Shown: positions 8,131 through 15,052 of the stretch, in pieces
Position numbering within the stretch: the first letter of the stretch is position 1
How the letters are laid out: every line of letters starts with the position of its first letter
Assembly (NCBI GenBank): GCA_036939355.1
Contig: JALLAP010000268.1
Span: 1 to 15,101, forward strand
Length of the DNA: 15,101 nucleotides
Direction: 5' to 3'
Origin: Thalassiosira profunda
Taxonomy: Eukaryota; Bacillariophyta; Thalassiosirophyceae; Thalassiosirales; Thalassiosiraceae
Made by a program: the position numbers and the translations under genes
Notes under the pieces: model-generated
The model's database searches: none
Told to the model about the DNA's origin: nothing
Seen by the model: only the letters and a program-made list of their open reading frames with translations

Positions 8131-10563
8131 ATGGCAACCTCAAAAGTGATCGCCTCGGCGTCATTGCTCCTCGCCGCCAACGCCGCCGCCGCCCCTTCGC
8201 ACGACCGCCGCCCTCCCCGGCGCCGCCCACTGCGGCCCCAAGTAATGAAAGATAATATTTACGACCGCGCCCTCCAGGCCCCGGCGACGAAATTTCCCAC
8301 CTTTTCGCCCTCCAAGACGCCCTCCGGCATTCCCACCTTCAGCCCCGAGGGAGCCGCGACCACGGAGCGGCCGTCCGAGGCGGCGGTCGGATCGACGGAG
8401 GTTCCGTCGACAGCCCCCAGCACCGCGGCTCCCGTTGCGGCGGCCACTCCTACGGTTTCTCCTATGACCAGTTCTCCCGCAGCTTCCGCCCCCACCGAGC
8501 CCGCCCCGGCCAACGACCAATGCGAAACCGCCATCACCGTCGCCTCCCTTCCCTACTCTTCATCGGGATCCACCATCGGGGCCACCGCGGACTTTGCCAT
8601 GGCCTCCTGCGGCGCCGCCGCCGACGCCAACGGGGTGTGGTACGCGTACACTCCCGCCGAAACCAAGGTTGTTAGCGTGACGGTCGACAACGGCCAGAGC
8701 GTCCGGGTGTACACCGGAGAGTGCGACAGTTTGGAATGCCTGGCGGGCCTCGAGCCCTCCAGGGACTTTGTGGGGGAGGCCAACGTGGACTATCGCTTCC
8801 TGGTCTCCGAACAGGACGCCAGCGACGGAGCCGCCTTCACGATCGAGGTGGAAGACTACGCCGTGCCAAGGAACGATCGATGCGCCGACGCCCTGGCGAT
8901 TCAGAGCCTGCCGTTCTTCTTCAGCGGCACCACCCTGGGGGCATTGCCGGACTTTGACGCCAATTCCTGCGGCGCGTTTTTGTTTGCCAACGGGGTGTGG
9001 TTCAGCTACACATCTGCTACAGATGTGACCCTGGCCGCGAGCGTGACGGGCGATCGACAGCTGCGCATTTACTCTGGAAATTGCGACGAGACGGTGGACG
9101 AGCTGACGTGCGTGGGGGAACTTTCCGCGACGCAGAACTTCCGCGCCGCGGCCAACGTGGAATACCAGCTGTTGGTGTCGTCCGAGACGTTCGATGTCGG
9201 CGGCAACTTTGCCATCAGCTTGCAGGAGGGCGAGATTGAGAGTCCCAGCGCTATGCCCTCCGGCATGCCCGTCACGCGGGCTCCACTTTCGGCGCCCCCC
9301 ACGCCCCGGCCGTCGCCGGGACCGACAACTCCAGAAGAGTGCGACGTCCGAAACGATCTGTGCCCGAGCGAGTTGGTCTGCTGCACCGTTCCGGGCGCGA
9401 CGTCCGGGCAGCCCGACACGTTCGATCAAGTCTGCACGGCGGGCTCGGTGCCCGGAAACCTCGCCAGCGCAGCGCTGGAGGGGTGCGGCCTGGGTCCCAT
9501 TGCCGACGTCGTGTGCACGGACTTGTTGACCTCGAACCAGTGCGCCCCGACCACGGGCGAGGTGTGCTGCAAAATCAGTGACAACGAGTTTGGCTGTCGC
9601 GAGTTGAACGAGTGTTTGGGGGTGTCGACGCCCATCATTCCGGGGCCGACGCGGCCTCCGGCCTCGGCGCAGACGTGCGACGTCGACAATCCGCAGTGCG
9701 CCACCGAGGCCGAGGTGTGCTGCACGGAGCCCGGCGCCACGCCCGGAGATCCCGCCACCTTCAACTCGGTCTGCCTCGCCGGCTCGTCGTCGAGCCCGGC
9801 GAGCGCCGCCTTGGAAAGCTGTGGGATCGGGCCGGTGGAGGATCGCATCTGCACGGACTTCCTCGAGCCGACGGCGGCTCGGTGCACTCCTGGTTTCGGA
9901 GAAGTGTGCTGCAAAATCTCCGCCAACGAGTTTGGATGCCGGGACCTCCGCGCGTGCGTGGGCATGGCCATGCCGACCACGGCAAGGCCGACGCCGGATC
10001 CGACGCCCCGGCCGACGAGGGAGCCGAGCGTGGGCGAGATGGGGACGTCGAGCCCGGTCAGGACGCGGCCGCCGGCCACGCGGCCGCCGCAGGTCTTCCC
10101 GCCCACTCCTCCTACGGTGCCCGCGACGATGGCGCCGACCTACCGTGAGCCGCCGACCGACGAGTGTTACTACTCGAAGGCGTCGAAACTGTTCAAGGCC
10201 TCCAAGTACGGGAGCATGAAGCCCACGTCCGGAAGCAGCAGCAGCACGTCGAGCAAATCCCACAAGAGCGCCAAGTGCAAGAGCGTCAAGGGCAAGGCCT
10301 CGAAGACGAGCAAGAGCGGCAAGTCTGTGATGGGAAAAGATCGGAAGGAGCCGCCGTCGCACGACGGATACTTTCGCGATCCGGCGTACCTGCAATCGCG
10401 GACGAATTGGGCCGAGGGCGCGGCGAGCGGGACGATGGGGGGCGAATCGAGCGTGGCGGGGGCGATCGGGGCGGTGGCCGCGGCGGTCCTGTTGGTCTTC
10501 GTGGGGGCCAAGTTTGGGATCGTGGAATACCGACGGCGGCGGGCCGTGCAGCACATTGGATAG
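8131..10563 (+). CDS. Secreted single-pass membrane protein: two PPC-like domains, two 12-Cys modules, Ser/Lys-rich silaffin-like segment
   Basis: 810 residues from ATG 8131, chosen because it gives a clean signal peptide (MATSKVIASASLLLAANAAA); ATG 8071 would add 20 basic residues. A basic stretch and RAL at 46-48 follow; RXL is the known processing motif of T. pseudonana silaffins, cingulins and silicanin. A Pro/Ser/Thr linker (50-127) leads to two PPC-like beta-sandwich domains (128-242 and 247-365) sharing CG then ANGVW(Y/F)xYT. Two Cys-rich modules (403-497 and 515-611) have 12 cysteines each. After another Pro/Thr linker comes a Ser/Lys segment (681-737: SKASKLFKASKYGSMK, KSHKSAKCKSVKGK), resembling lysine-serine clusters that direct proteins to silica. 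A transmembrane helix (775-797) and a short basic tail (EYRRRRAVQHIG) end the protein. This type I layout suggests a cell-wall or silica-deposition-vesicle surface protein; the function is inferred. Homology to silicanin itself is not evident. Confidence 0.8.
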   Translation: MATSKVIASASLLLAANAAAAPSHDRRPPRRRPLRPQVMKDNIYDRALQAPATKFPTFSPSKTPSGIPTFSPEGAATTERPSEAAVGSTEVPSTAPSTAAPVAAATPTVSPMTSSPAASAPTEPAPANDQCETAITVASLPYSSSGSTIGATADFAMASCGAAADANGVWYAYTPAETKVVSVTVDNGQSVRVYTGECDSLECLAGLEPSRDFVGEANVDYRFLVSEQDASDGAAFTIEVEDYAVPRNDRCADALAIQSLPFFFSGTTLGALPDFDANSCGAFLFANGVWFSYTSATDVTLAASVTGDRQLRIYSGNCDETVDELTCVGELSATQNFRAAANVEYQLLVSSETFDVGGNFAISLQEGEIESPSAMPSGMPVTRAPLSAPPTPRPSPGPTTPEECDVRNDLCPSELVCCTVPGATSGQPDTFDQVCTAGSVPGNLASAALEGCGLGPIADVVCTDLLTSNQCAPTTGEVCCKISDNEFGCRELNECLGVSTPIIPGPTRPPASAQTCDVDNPQCATEAEVCCTEPGATPGDPATFNSVCLAGSSSSPASAALESCGIGPVEDRICTDFLEPTAARCTPGFGEVCCKISANEFGCRDLRACVGMAMPTTARPTPDPTPRPTREPSVGEMGTSSPVRTRPPATRPPQVFPPTPPTVPATMAPTYREPPTDECYYSKASKLFKASKYGSMKPTSGSSSSTSSKSHKSAKCKSVKGKASKTSKSGKSVMGKDRKEPPSHDGYFRDPAYLQSRTNWAEGAASGTMGGESSVAGAIGAVAAAVLLVFVGAKFGIVEYRRRRAVQHIG
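8512..9225 (+). repeat. Two consecutive PPC-like domains (internal protein repeat)
   Basis: The domains span 8512-8856 and 8869-9225. Both start NDxC, have the AxxIxSLP core, Gly-Thr/Ser-Thr strands, a CG before ANGVW and an (R)(V/I)Y(T/S)G(E/N)CD strand. At DNA level GCCAACGGGGTGTGGT is identical in both copies, though overall divergence is high, so the duplication is not recent. Confidence 0.75.
9337..9963 (+). repeat. Two 12-cysteine modules (internal protein repeat)
   Basis: The modules span 9337-9621 and 9673-9963. They share CDV, VCCT, PGATxGxPxTF, VCxAGS, ASAALExCG, GEVCCKIS and NEFGCR, with cysteines nearly in register (404, 411, 417, 418, 435, 452, 462, 471, 479, 480, 489, 495 against 516, 523, 530, 531, 548, 564, 574, 585, 593, 594, 603, 609). 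I do not know a named domain with this pattern. Confidence 0.85.
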
Positions 10564-10730
10564 AGGGGTTGTTTGGGAGTACGTGTGTATGAGGCGCTTT
10601 GGGAGGAGGCGAAGATAGAGCATGGAATGGATTGCCAGGATGCGCGATGGTGCTAGGTATGAGTACCTGTTAAACATCAGTGCGAGCCTTTTAACAGAAG
10701 AAATATCTGAATTCTTCCTTTGTGTAGCTT

Positions 10731-12026
10731 TCAGCCCCCGGCTCTGCTCTTCTCCCTTTGTCTCCCCTTATTTGGTCCCCACTCGAATCCAAGAGCATCC
10801 AATGCGGCGATGCGTTCCTCTGTCAGCTTCACACCCTTGCTCCTCTCTGGATACTTGCGGGACTTCCTGGTGTCCGAGCAGAATTGAGCAAGGCTTTTGT
10901 CCTCGCTCTTCTTCACCTTGAGGTGCCCTTGTTTGGCTTTGTACGCCGTCAGCCCCTCTAGCCTCTCTTCGAATGACTTTGGGGCACCCTGAGGCTCCCA
11001 GTCGAATCCAAGGGCATCCAAAGAGGCTGTGCGTTCCTTGGTCAACTTCATTGCCCCAGTTCCTCTGCGAGCCTGTCTGATGNCATCCAAAGAGGCTGTG
11101 CGTTCCTTGGTCAACTTCATTGCCCCAGTTCCTCTGCGAGCCTGTCTGATGCTATTGCAAAAGTTGTACAGGTTTTTGTCTTCGCTCGCCTTCACCTTGA
11201 GGTGCCCATGCTTTGCTTTGTACGCCGTCAGCTCCTCCAACCTCTCCTGAAACGATTTGTTGTTGACTCTCCTACTCTGTGGCGCCCAATCGAATCCGAG
11301 GGCATCCAAAGAGGCTGTGCGTTCCTTGGTCAACTTCATTGCCCCAGTTCCTCTGCGGGCACTCCTGGCGTTGTCACAAAAGTTATACAGGCTTTTGTCT
11401 TCGCTCGCCTTCACCTTGAGGTGCCCGTGCTTTGCTTTGTATGCGTTCAGCGCCTCGACCCTCTCTTCGAATGTCTTCGTGGGCGCCCATTCAAATCCAA
11501 TGGCATCCAATGAGGCGATGCGTTCTGCTGTCAGTTTTCTCCCCTTGCGGCTTTCCGGGTTTTTGCGGGCATATCTGGTGTCCGTGCAAAAGTTGTAAAG
11601 GCTTTTGTCTTCCCTCTCACTCACACTGACATGCCCGTGCTCGGCTTTGTACGCCTCCAATTCTTCTAGTCTCTCCTCGAACGTTTTTACCACCCTCCTC
11701 GGCTTATTCTGTTGATCCCACTCGAACCCGAGGGCATCCAAAGCGGCGATACCTTCCTTTGTCAGCTTTATTGGGCGAGACATTTTGGGGTGCCTGCGGG
11801 CGCGTCTGATGTCAACACAGAATCGATAGAGGCTTTCATTTTTTCTCTGCTTCACATTCACATGCCCATGCTTTGCTTTGTACGCCGTCAGCTCATCCAA
11901 CCTCTCGTCGAATGTTTTCCTCGCCCTCCTCTGCTTGCCCTCCCCTTCGTCGTTCGACGCCGCCGGAGGAACGGTGGCCTTCCCGGGTCCGCCGCCGCCC
12001 GCGGGCACCCACGTTATGGTCGGCAT
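10731..12026 (-). CDS. Helicase-associated (HA) domain repeat protein
   Basis: 431 residues from ATG 12026, with one undetermined residue at the N (11083). After an Ala/Gly/Pro-rich head (MPTITWVPAGGGGPG) come five HA units of about 65 residues. Each follows the pattern K(T/S)F(D/E/Q)ERL, AYKAKHGH(L/V)xV, SLYxFC, xRxAR, KLTxExxASLDA(L/I)GF(E/D)W. The fourth is enlarged by a 23-residue duplication next to the N, probably an assembly artefact. HA domains are found C-terminal to some bacterial helicases and, in huge numbers and without helicases, in diatoms; a nucleic-acid-binding role is suspected, not shown. Units 3-5 are closest to one another, pointing to recent internal duplication. An in-frame ATG at 12131 would add 35 residues, but the paralogous head at 15053 is interrupted there, favouring 12026. 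The N-terminal DNA is duplicated in inverted orientation at the window end. Confidence 0.8.
   Translation of the reverse strand: MPTITWVPAGGGGPGKATVPPAASNDEGEGKQRRARKTFDERLDELTAYKAKHGHVNVKQRKNESLYRFCVDIRRARRHPKMSRPIKLTKEGIAALDALGFEWDQQNKPRRVVKTFEERLEELEAYKAEHGHVSVSEREDKSLYNFCTDTRYARKNPESRKGRKLTAERIASLDAIGFEWAPTKTFEERVEALNAYKAKHGHLKVKASEDKSLYNFCDNARSARRGTGAMKLTKERTASLDALGFDWAPQSRRVNNKSFQERLEELTAYKAKHGHLKVKASEDKNLYNFCNSIRQARRGTGAMKLTKERTASLDXIRQARRGTGAMKLTKERTASLDALGFDWEPQGAPKSFEERLEGLTAYKAKQGHLKVKKSEDKSLAQFCSDTRKSRKYPERSKGVKLTEERIAALDALGFEWGPNKGRQREKSRAGG
11015..11151 (-). repeat. Perfect 68-bp direct duplication flanking a single N
   Basis: 11015-11082 and 11084-11151 are identical base for base, separated only by the undetermined base 11083. 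In the HA protein this doubles the segment IRQARRGTGAMKLTKERTAS. Other HA units differ from one another, so a perfect copy placed exactly at an N points to overlapping contig ends left unmerged. Confidence 0.9.
11083..11083. other. Undetermined base (assembly join)
   Basis: This is the only N in the window. It lies between two identical 68-bp copies inside the HA gene, so the local gene length is unreliable. Confidence 0.95.
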
Positions 12027-12345
12027 GACGCTCTTCGAGAGGACGGCGACGTTGCTGTTCGGACGGCGGGCGAGGTTGGGATAGAAGAAGGGTTGGCGCA
12101 GAGGTACACTACATATCAGGGTGTCATACATGCATACATACACTCAACAGCGCATGCACCGTCGCATGCACCGTCGCACATCACCTACTGCGCACCCCAA
12201 AAAACGAGCCCTTAACGCACCTTAATGGCCGATAGTCTGACAGGAGACAACGGCGGAGGGGAGAGCACGCCGAGGTTGAGGCGGCGGACGCTCGGCGCAG
12301 GAAACGCAACAAGAGGACGCTTGTACTGCGTACTTATGTTTAGGT
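12001..12345 (-). repeat. Inverted repeat arm A: promoter, leader and head of the HA gene
   Basis: Read on the minus strand, this arm matches the plus strand at 14700-15101 in collinear blocks. They are 12318-12345 with 14700-14723; 12252-12276 with 14794-14818; 12215-12247 with 14841-14873 (30 of 33 identical); the GCGACGGTGCAT region (12143-12175 with about 14909-14933); and 12001-12106 with 14971-15095, including 43 identical bases (12053-12095 with 14980-15022). Unaligned spacers differ. The conserved part covers the promoter, 5' leader and first codons. Confidence 0.9.
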
Positions 12346-12520
12346 ACGTACTCCCCTTCTTCTGCTCCCTCGCTCCCCCTCACACGTTGCCCCATACGCT
12401 CAACAGAGCCCCCCCCCGGAGAGGAGGAGACGAGGAATGCTCCGCACTGATGGCCATCTCCGCACCGATATCTGACTAATCGCGCGCGGTCGACGACCAC
12501 TTGATTCTGATCTCTCCAAA
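12027..12520. promoter_or_regulatory. Bidirectional promoter region between the HA and MATH-BTB-SAP genes, with a TACGTA site
   Basis: This 494-bp divergent gap is mostly inverted-repeat arm A. TACGTA lies at 12345-12350 at the outer edge of the duplicated segment, 170 bp before ATG 12521 and 318 bp before ATG 12026. Around it, several GTAC half-sites lie within 12321-12352. A C-rich tract is present at about 12409-12417. Confidence 0.5.
12152..12175. repeat. Tandem 12-bp repeat GCATGCACCGTC, two copies
   Basis: Copies at 12152-12163 and 12164-12175 are identical. Arm B carries the equivalent sequence only once (about 14909-14921), so the second copy is an arm-specific gain or loss. Confidence 0.9.
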
Positions 12521-13660
12521 ATGGCGCCGCCTGAGCCAACTGTCCTGCAGTTTGTGTTTGACAACTTCGAGAGCCTCTCCCATCAGCCTGGAAAGAAAAC
12601 GTGCTCGGACACCAAGGATGATGGGGATGGCAACTCGTGGCAACTCCAACTATATCCGGGTGGAAAAAACGAGGAGGACAATGAATACCTGTCTATGTTC
12701 CTTCGCTTGCCGAAAGGAAAGCACGCCGTCAATGCAGCCGTCTCGTTCACCATGAGGGATTCGACTGGAGGTGCATGTAAGCACTCGTTGATGCCAAGAC
12801 ACCATTTTGGCGTTGGAGGGAGCGGCTGGGGCTGGAAAAAATGGGCCATGAGGTCGGACATTCTCAATGCAAATGACGGCATTCTCTCTGATGGCGCCCT
12901 CGTGATTGATGTGGTGATCCAAATCATCAAGGAGAAGGTGGACTTCGAGCCAACGAATCCTGCCCTCCAGAATATGCGCGAGCTATGCGAATGCAACCTT
13001 TACTCGAACATCAAATTCAAGGTCGACAACGAGATCATCCCTGCGCACAAGTTGGTCTTGCAAATGAACGCGCCCATCCTAGCAGAGTTTTGCGGCAACA
13101 AGAAGCACCCCGTGGCGATCAAGGGAACGACTCCGGATGTATTTCGCATAGTTCTTCAGTATGTTTATGGAGGGGATGTTCCCTCTGATGGCATAATTCT
13201 GGCTCAGGGGAAAGATATAATCGAAGCTGCAAACCGATATGATATTGTGGGCCTCAAACTGGCCGTCGAAGGCTCCTTGGTAAAGCAGCGAATCATGGAC
13301 GTGAAAAACGTTGCAGAATGGCTCGTCTTTGCCGACTCCAAAACGTGCCCGATGTTGAAGGAGTACGCCCTCTCCTATTTCACCTGCAGAGTCAAGGATG
13401 TTCTGGCGCACAAATCGTCGGCTAATCTGAAGGAATCCCCGGAGTTGTTGCAAGAGGCAATGCTGGCCATGTCAAGCCATTTTACGAAGGACCACTTTAC
13501 TGAAGCTGATAAGATGTCGGTGGGTGAATTGAGGGCGAAACTCGATTCGATGGGCCTGGATGTCGATGGTTCTAAGGAAACGCTTGTATCGCGACTTTCG
13601 GGGTTGGAGCAATCCGATGGGGAGGAAGATATGACGATGACATCATGGGGCGACTATTAG
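12521..13660 (+). CDS. MATH-BTB protein with C-terminal SAP domain
   Basis: 379 residues from ATG 12521. A MATH-like beta-sandwich spans about 8-137 (FVFDNFESLS, SWQLQLYPGG with W40, EYLSMFLRLP). A BTB/POZ domain spans about 158-255, with the typical SNIKFKVDNEIIPAHKLVLQ start, APILAEF, and FRIVLQYVYGGDVP. A helical BACK-like segment (about 258-325) leads to a SAP motif (331-363: MSVGELRAKLDSMGLDVDGS, TLVSRLSGLE) and an acidic tail. MATH-BTB proteins such as SPOP and plant BPMs are substrate adaptors for cullin-3 ubiquitin ligases: MATH binds the substrate, BTB binds cullin and dimerises. SAP binds DNA, so chromatin-associated substrates are a reasonable inference. The SAP addition is unusual compared with animal and plant versions. 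By eye GC is lower than in the 3602-10563 genes. The gene converges on the phosphatase gene. Confidence 0.85.
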   Translation: MAPPEPTVLQFVFDNFESLSHQPGKKTCSDTKDDGDGNSWQLQLYPGGKNEEDNEYLSMFLRLPKGKHAVNAAVSFTMRDSTGGACKHSLMPRHHFGVGGSGWGWKKWAMRSDILNANDGILSDGALVIDVVIQIIKEKVDFEPTNPALQNMRELCECNLYSNIKFKVDNEIIPAHKLVLQMNAPILAEFCGNKKHPVAIKGTTPDVFRIVLQYVYGGDVPSDGIILAQGKDIIEAANRYDIVGLKLAVEGSLVKQRIMDVKNVAEWLVFADSKTCPMLKEYALSYFTCRVKDVLAHKSSANLKESPELLQEAMLAMSSHFTKDHFTEADKMSVGELRAKLDSMGLDVDGSKETLVSRLSGLEQSDGEEDMTMTSWGDY

Positions 13661-13814
13661 GAGGATACGCAGGTGGACAACTGAGATGACAATCAAGCAT
13701 TGGCAAATCTCGGTTCTATCTAGGAGGTGAACATTCTATCTTTGTGCCGGAAAAGCTGCGCCAGGAGTCCGTATTGTATTCCCGTGACCGAATTGTTCTC
13801 CTCCTTCAACTGTA

Positions 13815-14642
13815 TCATATTGGGACGTCCACCACCACGCTCTTGAGCTCGCAGTTCTCGAACTTGCCCGCCGTCATGAGCTTTTTCACCCCCTCGTCCT
13901 CGTACCGCACCACCCCCTCCAATTCCTCGTACAGGGGAGTGAACATGTGCATGAAGAAGGCCGAGTGCCCCACCAACGCCAGATGCCGTTCCGGCCGTCC
14001 CAATAATGCCTTCCACGCCAAATGGGCTCGATTGTACAATGATGCGGCGTCGCCCGATTCTCGCAGGGATGTGTGCTCTGTATGGGATCCGTGCACCCCT
14101 TCGTAGTGCCGCCAGATGGGATCGTGCTCGTGGGAGAGAGAGCCGAAGCTCACCCCGGGATACTCTTTCTCCAAAACATTCAGTGGTCGCCGCGCGTCGC
14201 ACAGATAGTTGACCGTCTCCCTCCACTCCTCGTGGGCCACGAATGGCACTTCATTGTTGCTTTTGTTGGGTTCATCGTCGCCGTACAGGTGAGGGAACGA
14301 CAGCTTGGCCGTCTCCAAGCAGCGCGTCATCGGAGAGACCAATACAGTCTCCACTTGCAAATCTTGGGTGTATCGCGCCAACCTACGACATTGCTCGATC
14401 CCCCGCGGCGTCAAATTCGCGTCGTAATGCAGTGGCAGCTTAGATTCCTCCTCGGACAGATTGTGCGTGCCCTCCGCATGGCGCACGAGGTGCACGATCT
14501 TGGAGGTGGCCGATCGATGCACGCGATTGCCGGCGGTCACACCGTTCTGGAGAGAAAAGAGACGCACCGCCGCGGTGGAGGGCGGGTGGGACGCCGCCCC
14601 GGCGTAGGCGGCGGTGGTGAGGGCGGACGTGTAGCCCGTCAT
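13815..14642 (-). CDS. Histidine phosphatase superfamily protein (phosphoglycerate-mutase-like)
   Basis: 275 residues from ATG 14642, the first in-frame ATG. The catalytic motif is HLVRHAEGTHNL (51-62), with H55 the likely phospho-acceptor and R54 beside it. LVSPMTRCLETA (101-112) supplies the second phosphate-binding Arg (R107), HEEWRE (137-142) the likely general acid Glu, and LALVGHSAFF (221-230) the second catalytic His (H226). RHAEGTHN resembles the phosphoglycerate-mutase-like proteins of plants and fungi rather than glycolytic enzymes, whose motif is RHGES. The substrate is therefore unknown. Residues 1-46 (MTGYTSALTTAAYAGAASHP, then AAVRLFSLQNG) are Ala/Thr/Ser-rich and nearly free of acidic residues, like an organelle-targeting peptide, but no clear diatom plastid ASAFAP motif is seen. 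No intron is needed. The start codon lies 56 bp from a TACGTA site and next to inverted-repeat arm B. Confidence 0.85.
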   Translation of the reverse strand: MTGYTSALTTAAYAGAASHPPSTAAVRLFSLQNGVTAGNRVHRSATSKIVHLVRHAEGTHNLSEEESKLPLHYDANLTPRGIEQCRRLARYTQDLQVETVLVSPMTRCLETAKLSFPHLYGDDEPNKSNNEVPFVAHEEWRETVNYLCDARRPLNVLEKEYPGVSFGSLSHEHDPIWRHYEGVHGSHTEHTSLRESGDAASLYNRAHLAWKALLGRPERHLALVGHSAFFMHMFTPLYEELEGVVRYEDEGVKKLMTAGKFENCELKSVVVDVPI

Positions 14643-15052
14643 GAGCAGCGGCGGCAACGAGCGTGGCGGAGGAAGGGGAGCAAGAGGAAGAAGTGTTGTA
14701 CGTAAACATACGCAGTACAAACGAAAGTATCCGTAGAGGCTCCGACTCCGACTTTTCCCGCACCCCACTCTCCGCTCTCCGGCTCCACCCGCACCCTCGG
14801 CGTGCTATCCCCTCCGCCCAACATCCCGTGAAGAGATCGATCTCCTGTCAGACTGTCGGTCAATAAGGTGCGTCGGGCTACTTGCAGTATTATCGAGTGA
14901 TTTGGATTGCGACGGTGCATGTGCGCTGTTGAGGCGAGAAGATGGAGATGTTGTCGTTGTGTGGTCCTGCTACCTCTGCCAACCCTTCTTCTATCCCAAC
15001 CTCGCCCGCCGTCCGAACAGCAGCGCCGCCGCCCTCTCGAAGAGCTAGCGTC
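14643..15052. promoter_or_regulatory. Bidirectional promoter region between the histidine phosphatase gene and a second HA gene, with a TACGTA site
   Basis: The gap is 410 bp, largely inverted-repeat arm B. TACGTA is at 14699-14704 (GTACGTAAAC), 56 bp from ATG 14642 and 348 bp from ATG 15053. The HA-side distance is close to the 318 bp of arm A. Confidence 0.5.

Noticed and set aside
8560..10677. 705-residue minus-strand open frame
   Set aside because: It is antisense to the secreted membrane-protein gene. It is full of Arg/His/Gly with no motif, while the plus frame has a signal peptide, repeats and a transmembrane helix.
12346..14699. Transposon body between the inverted arms
   Set aside because: The interior holds two ordinary cellular genes with no transposase. 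The arms are promoter-and-gene heads rather than terminal repeats, and no target-site duplication can be seen within the window.
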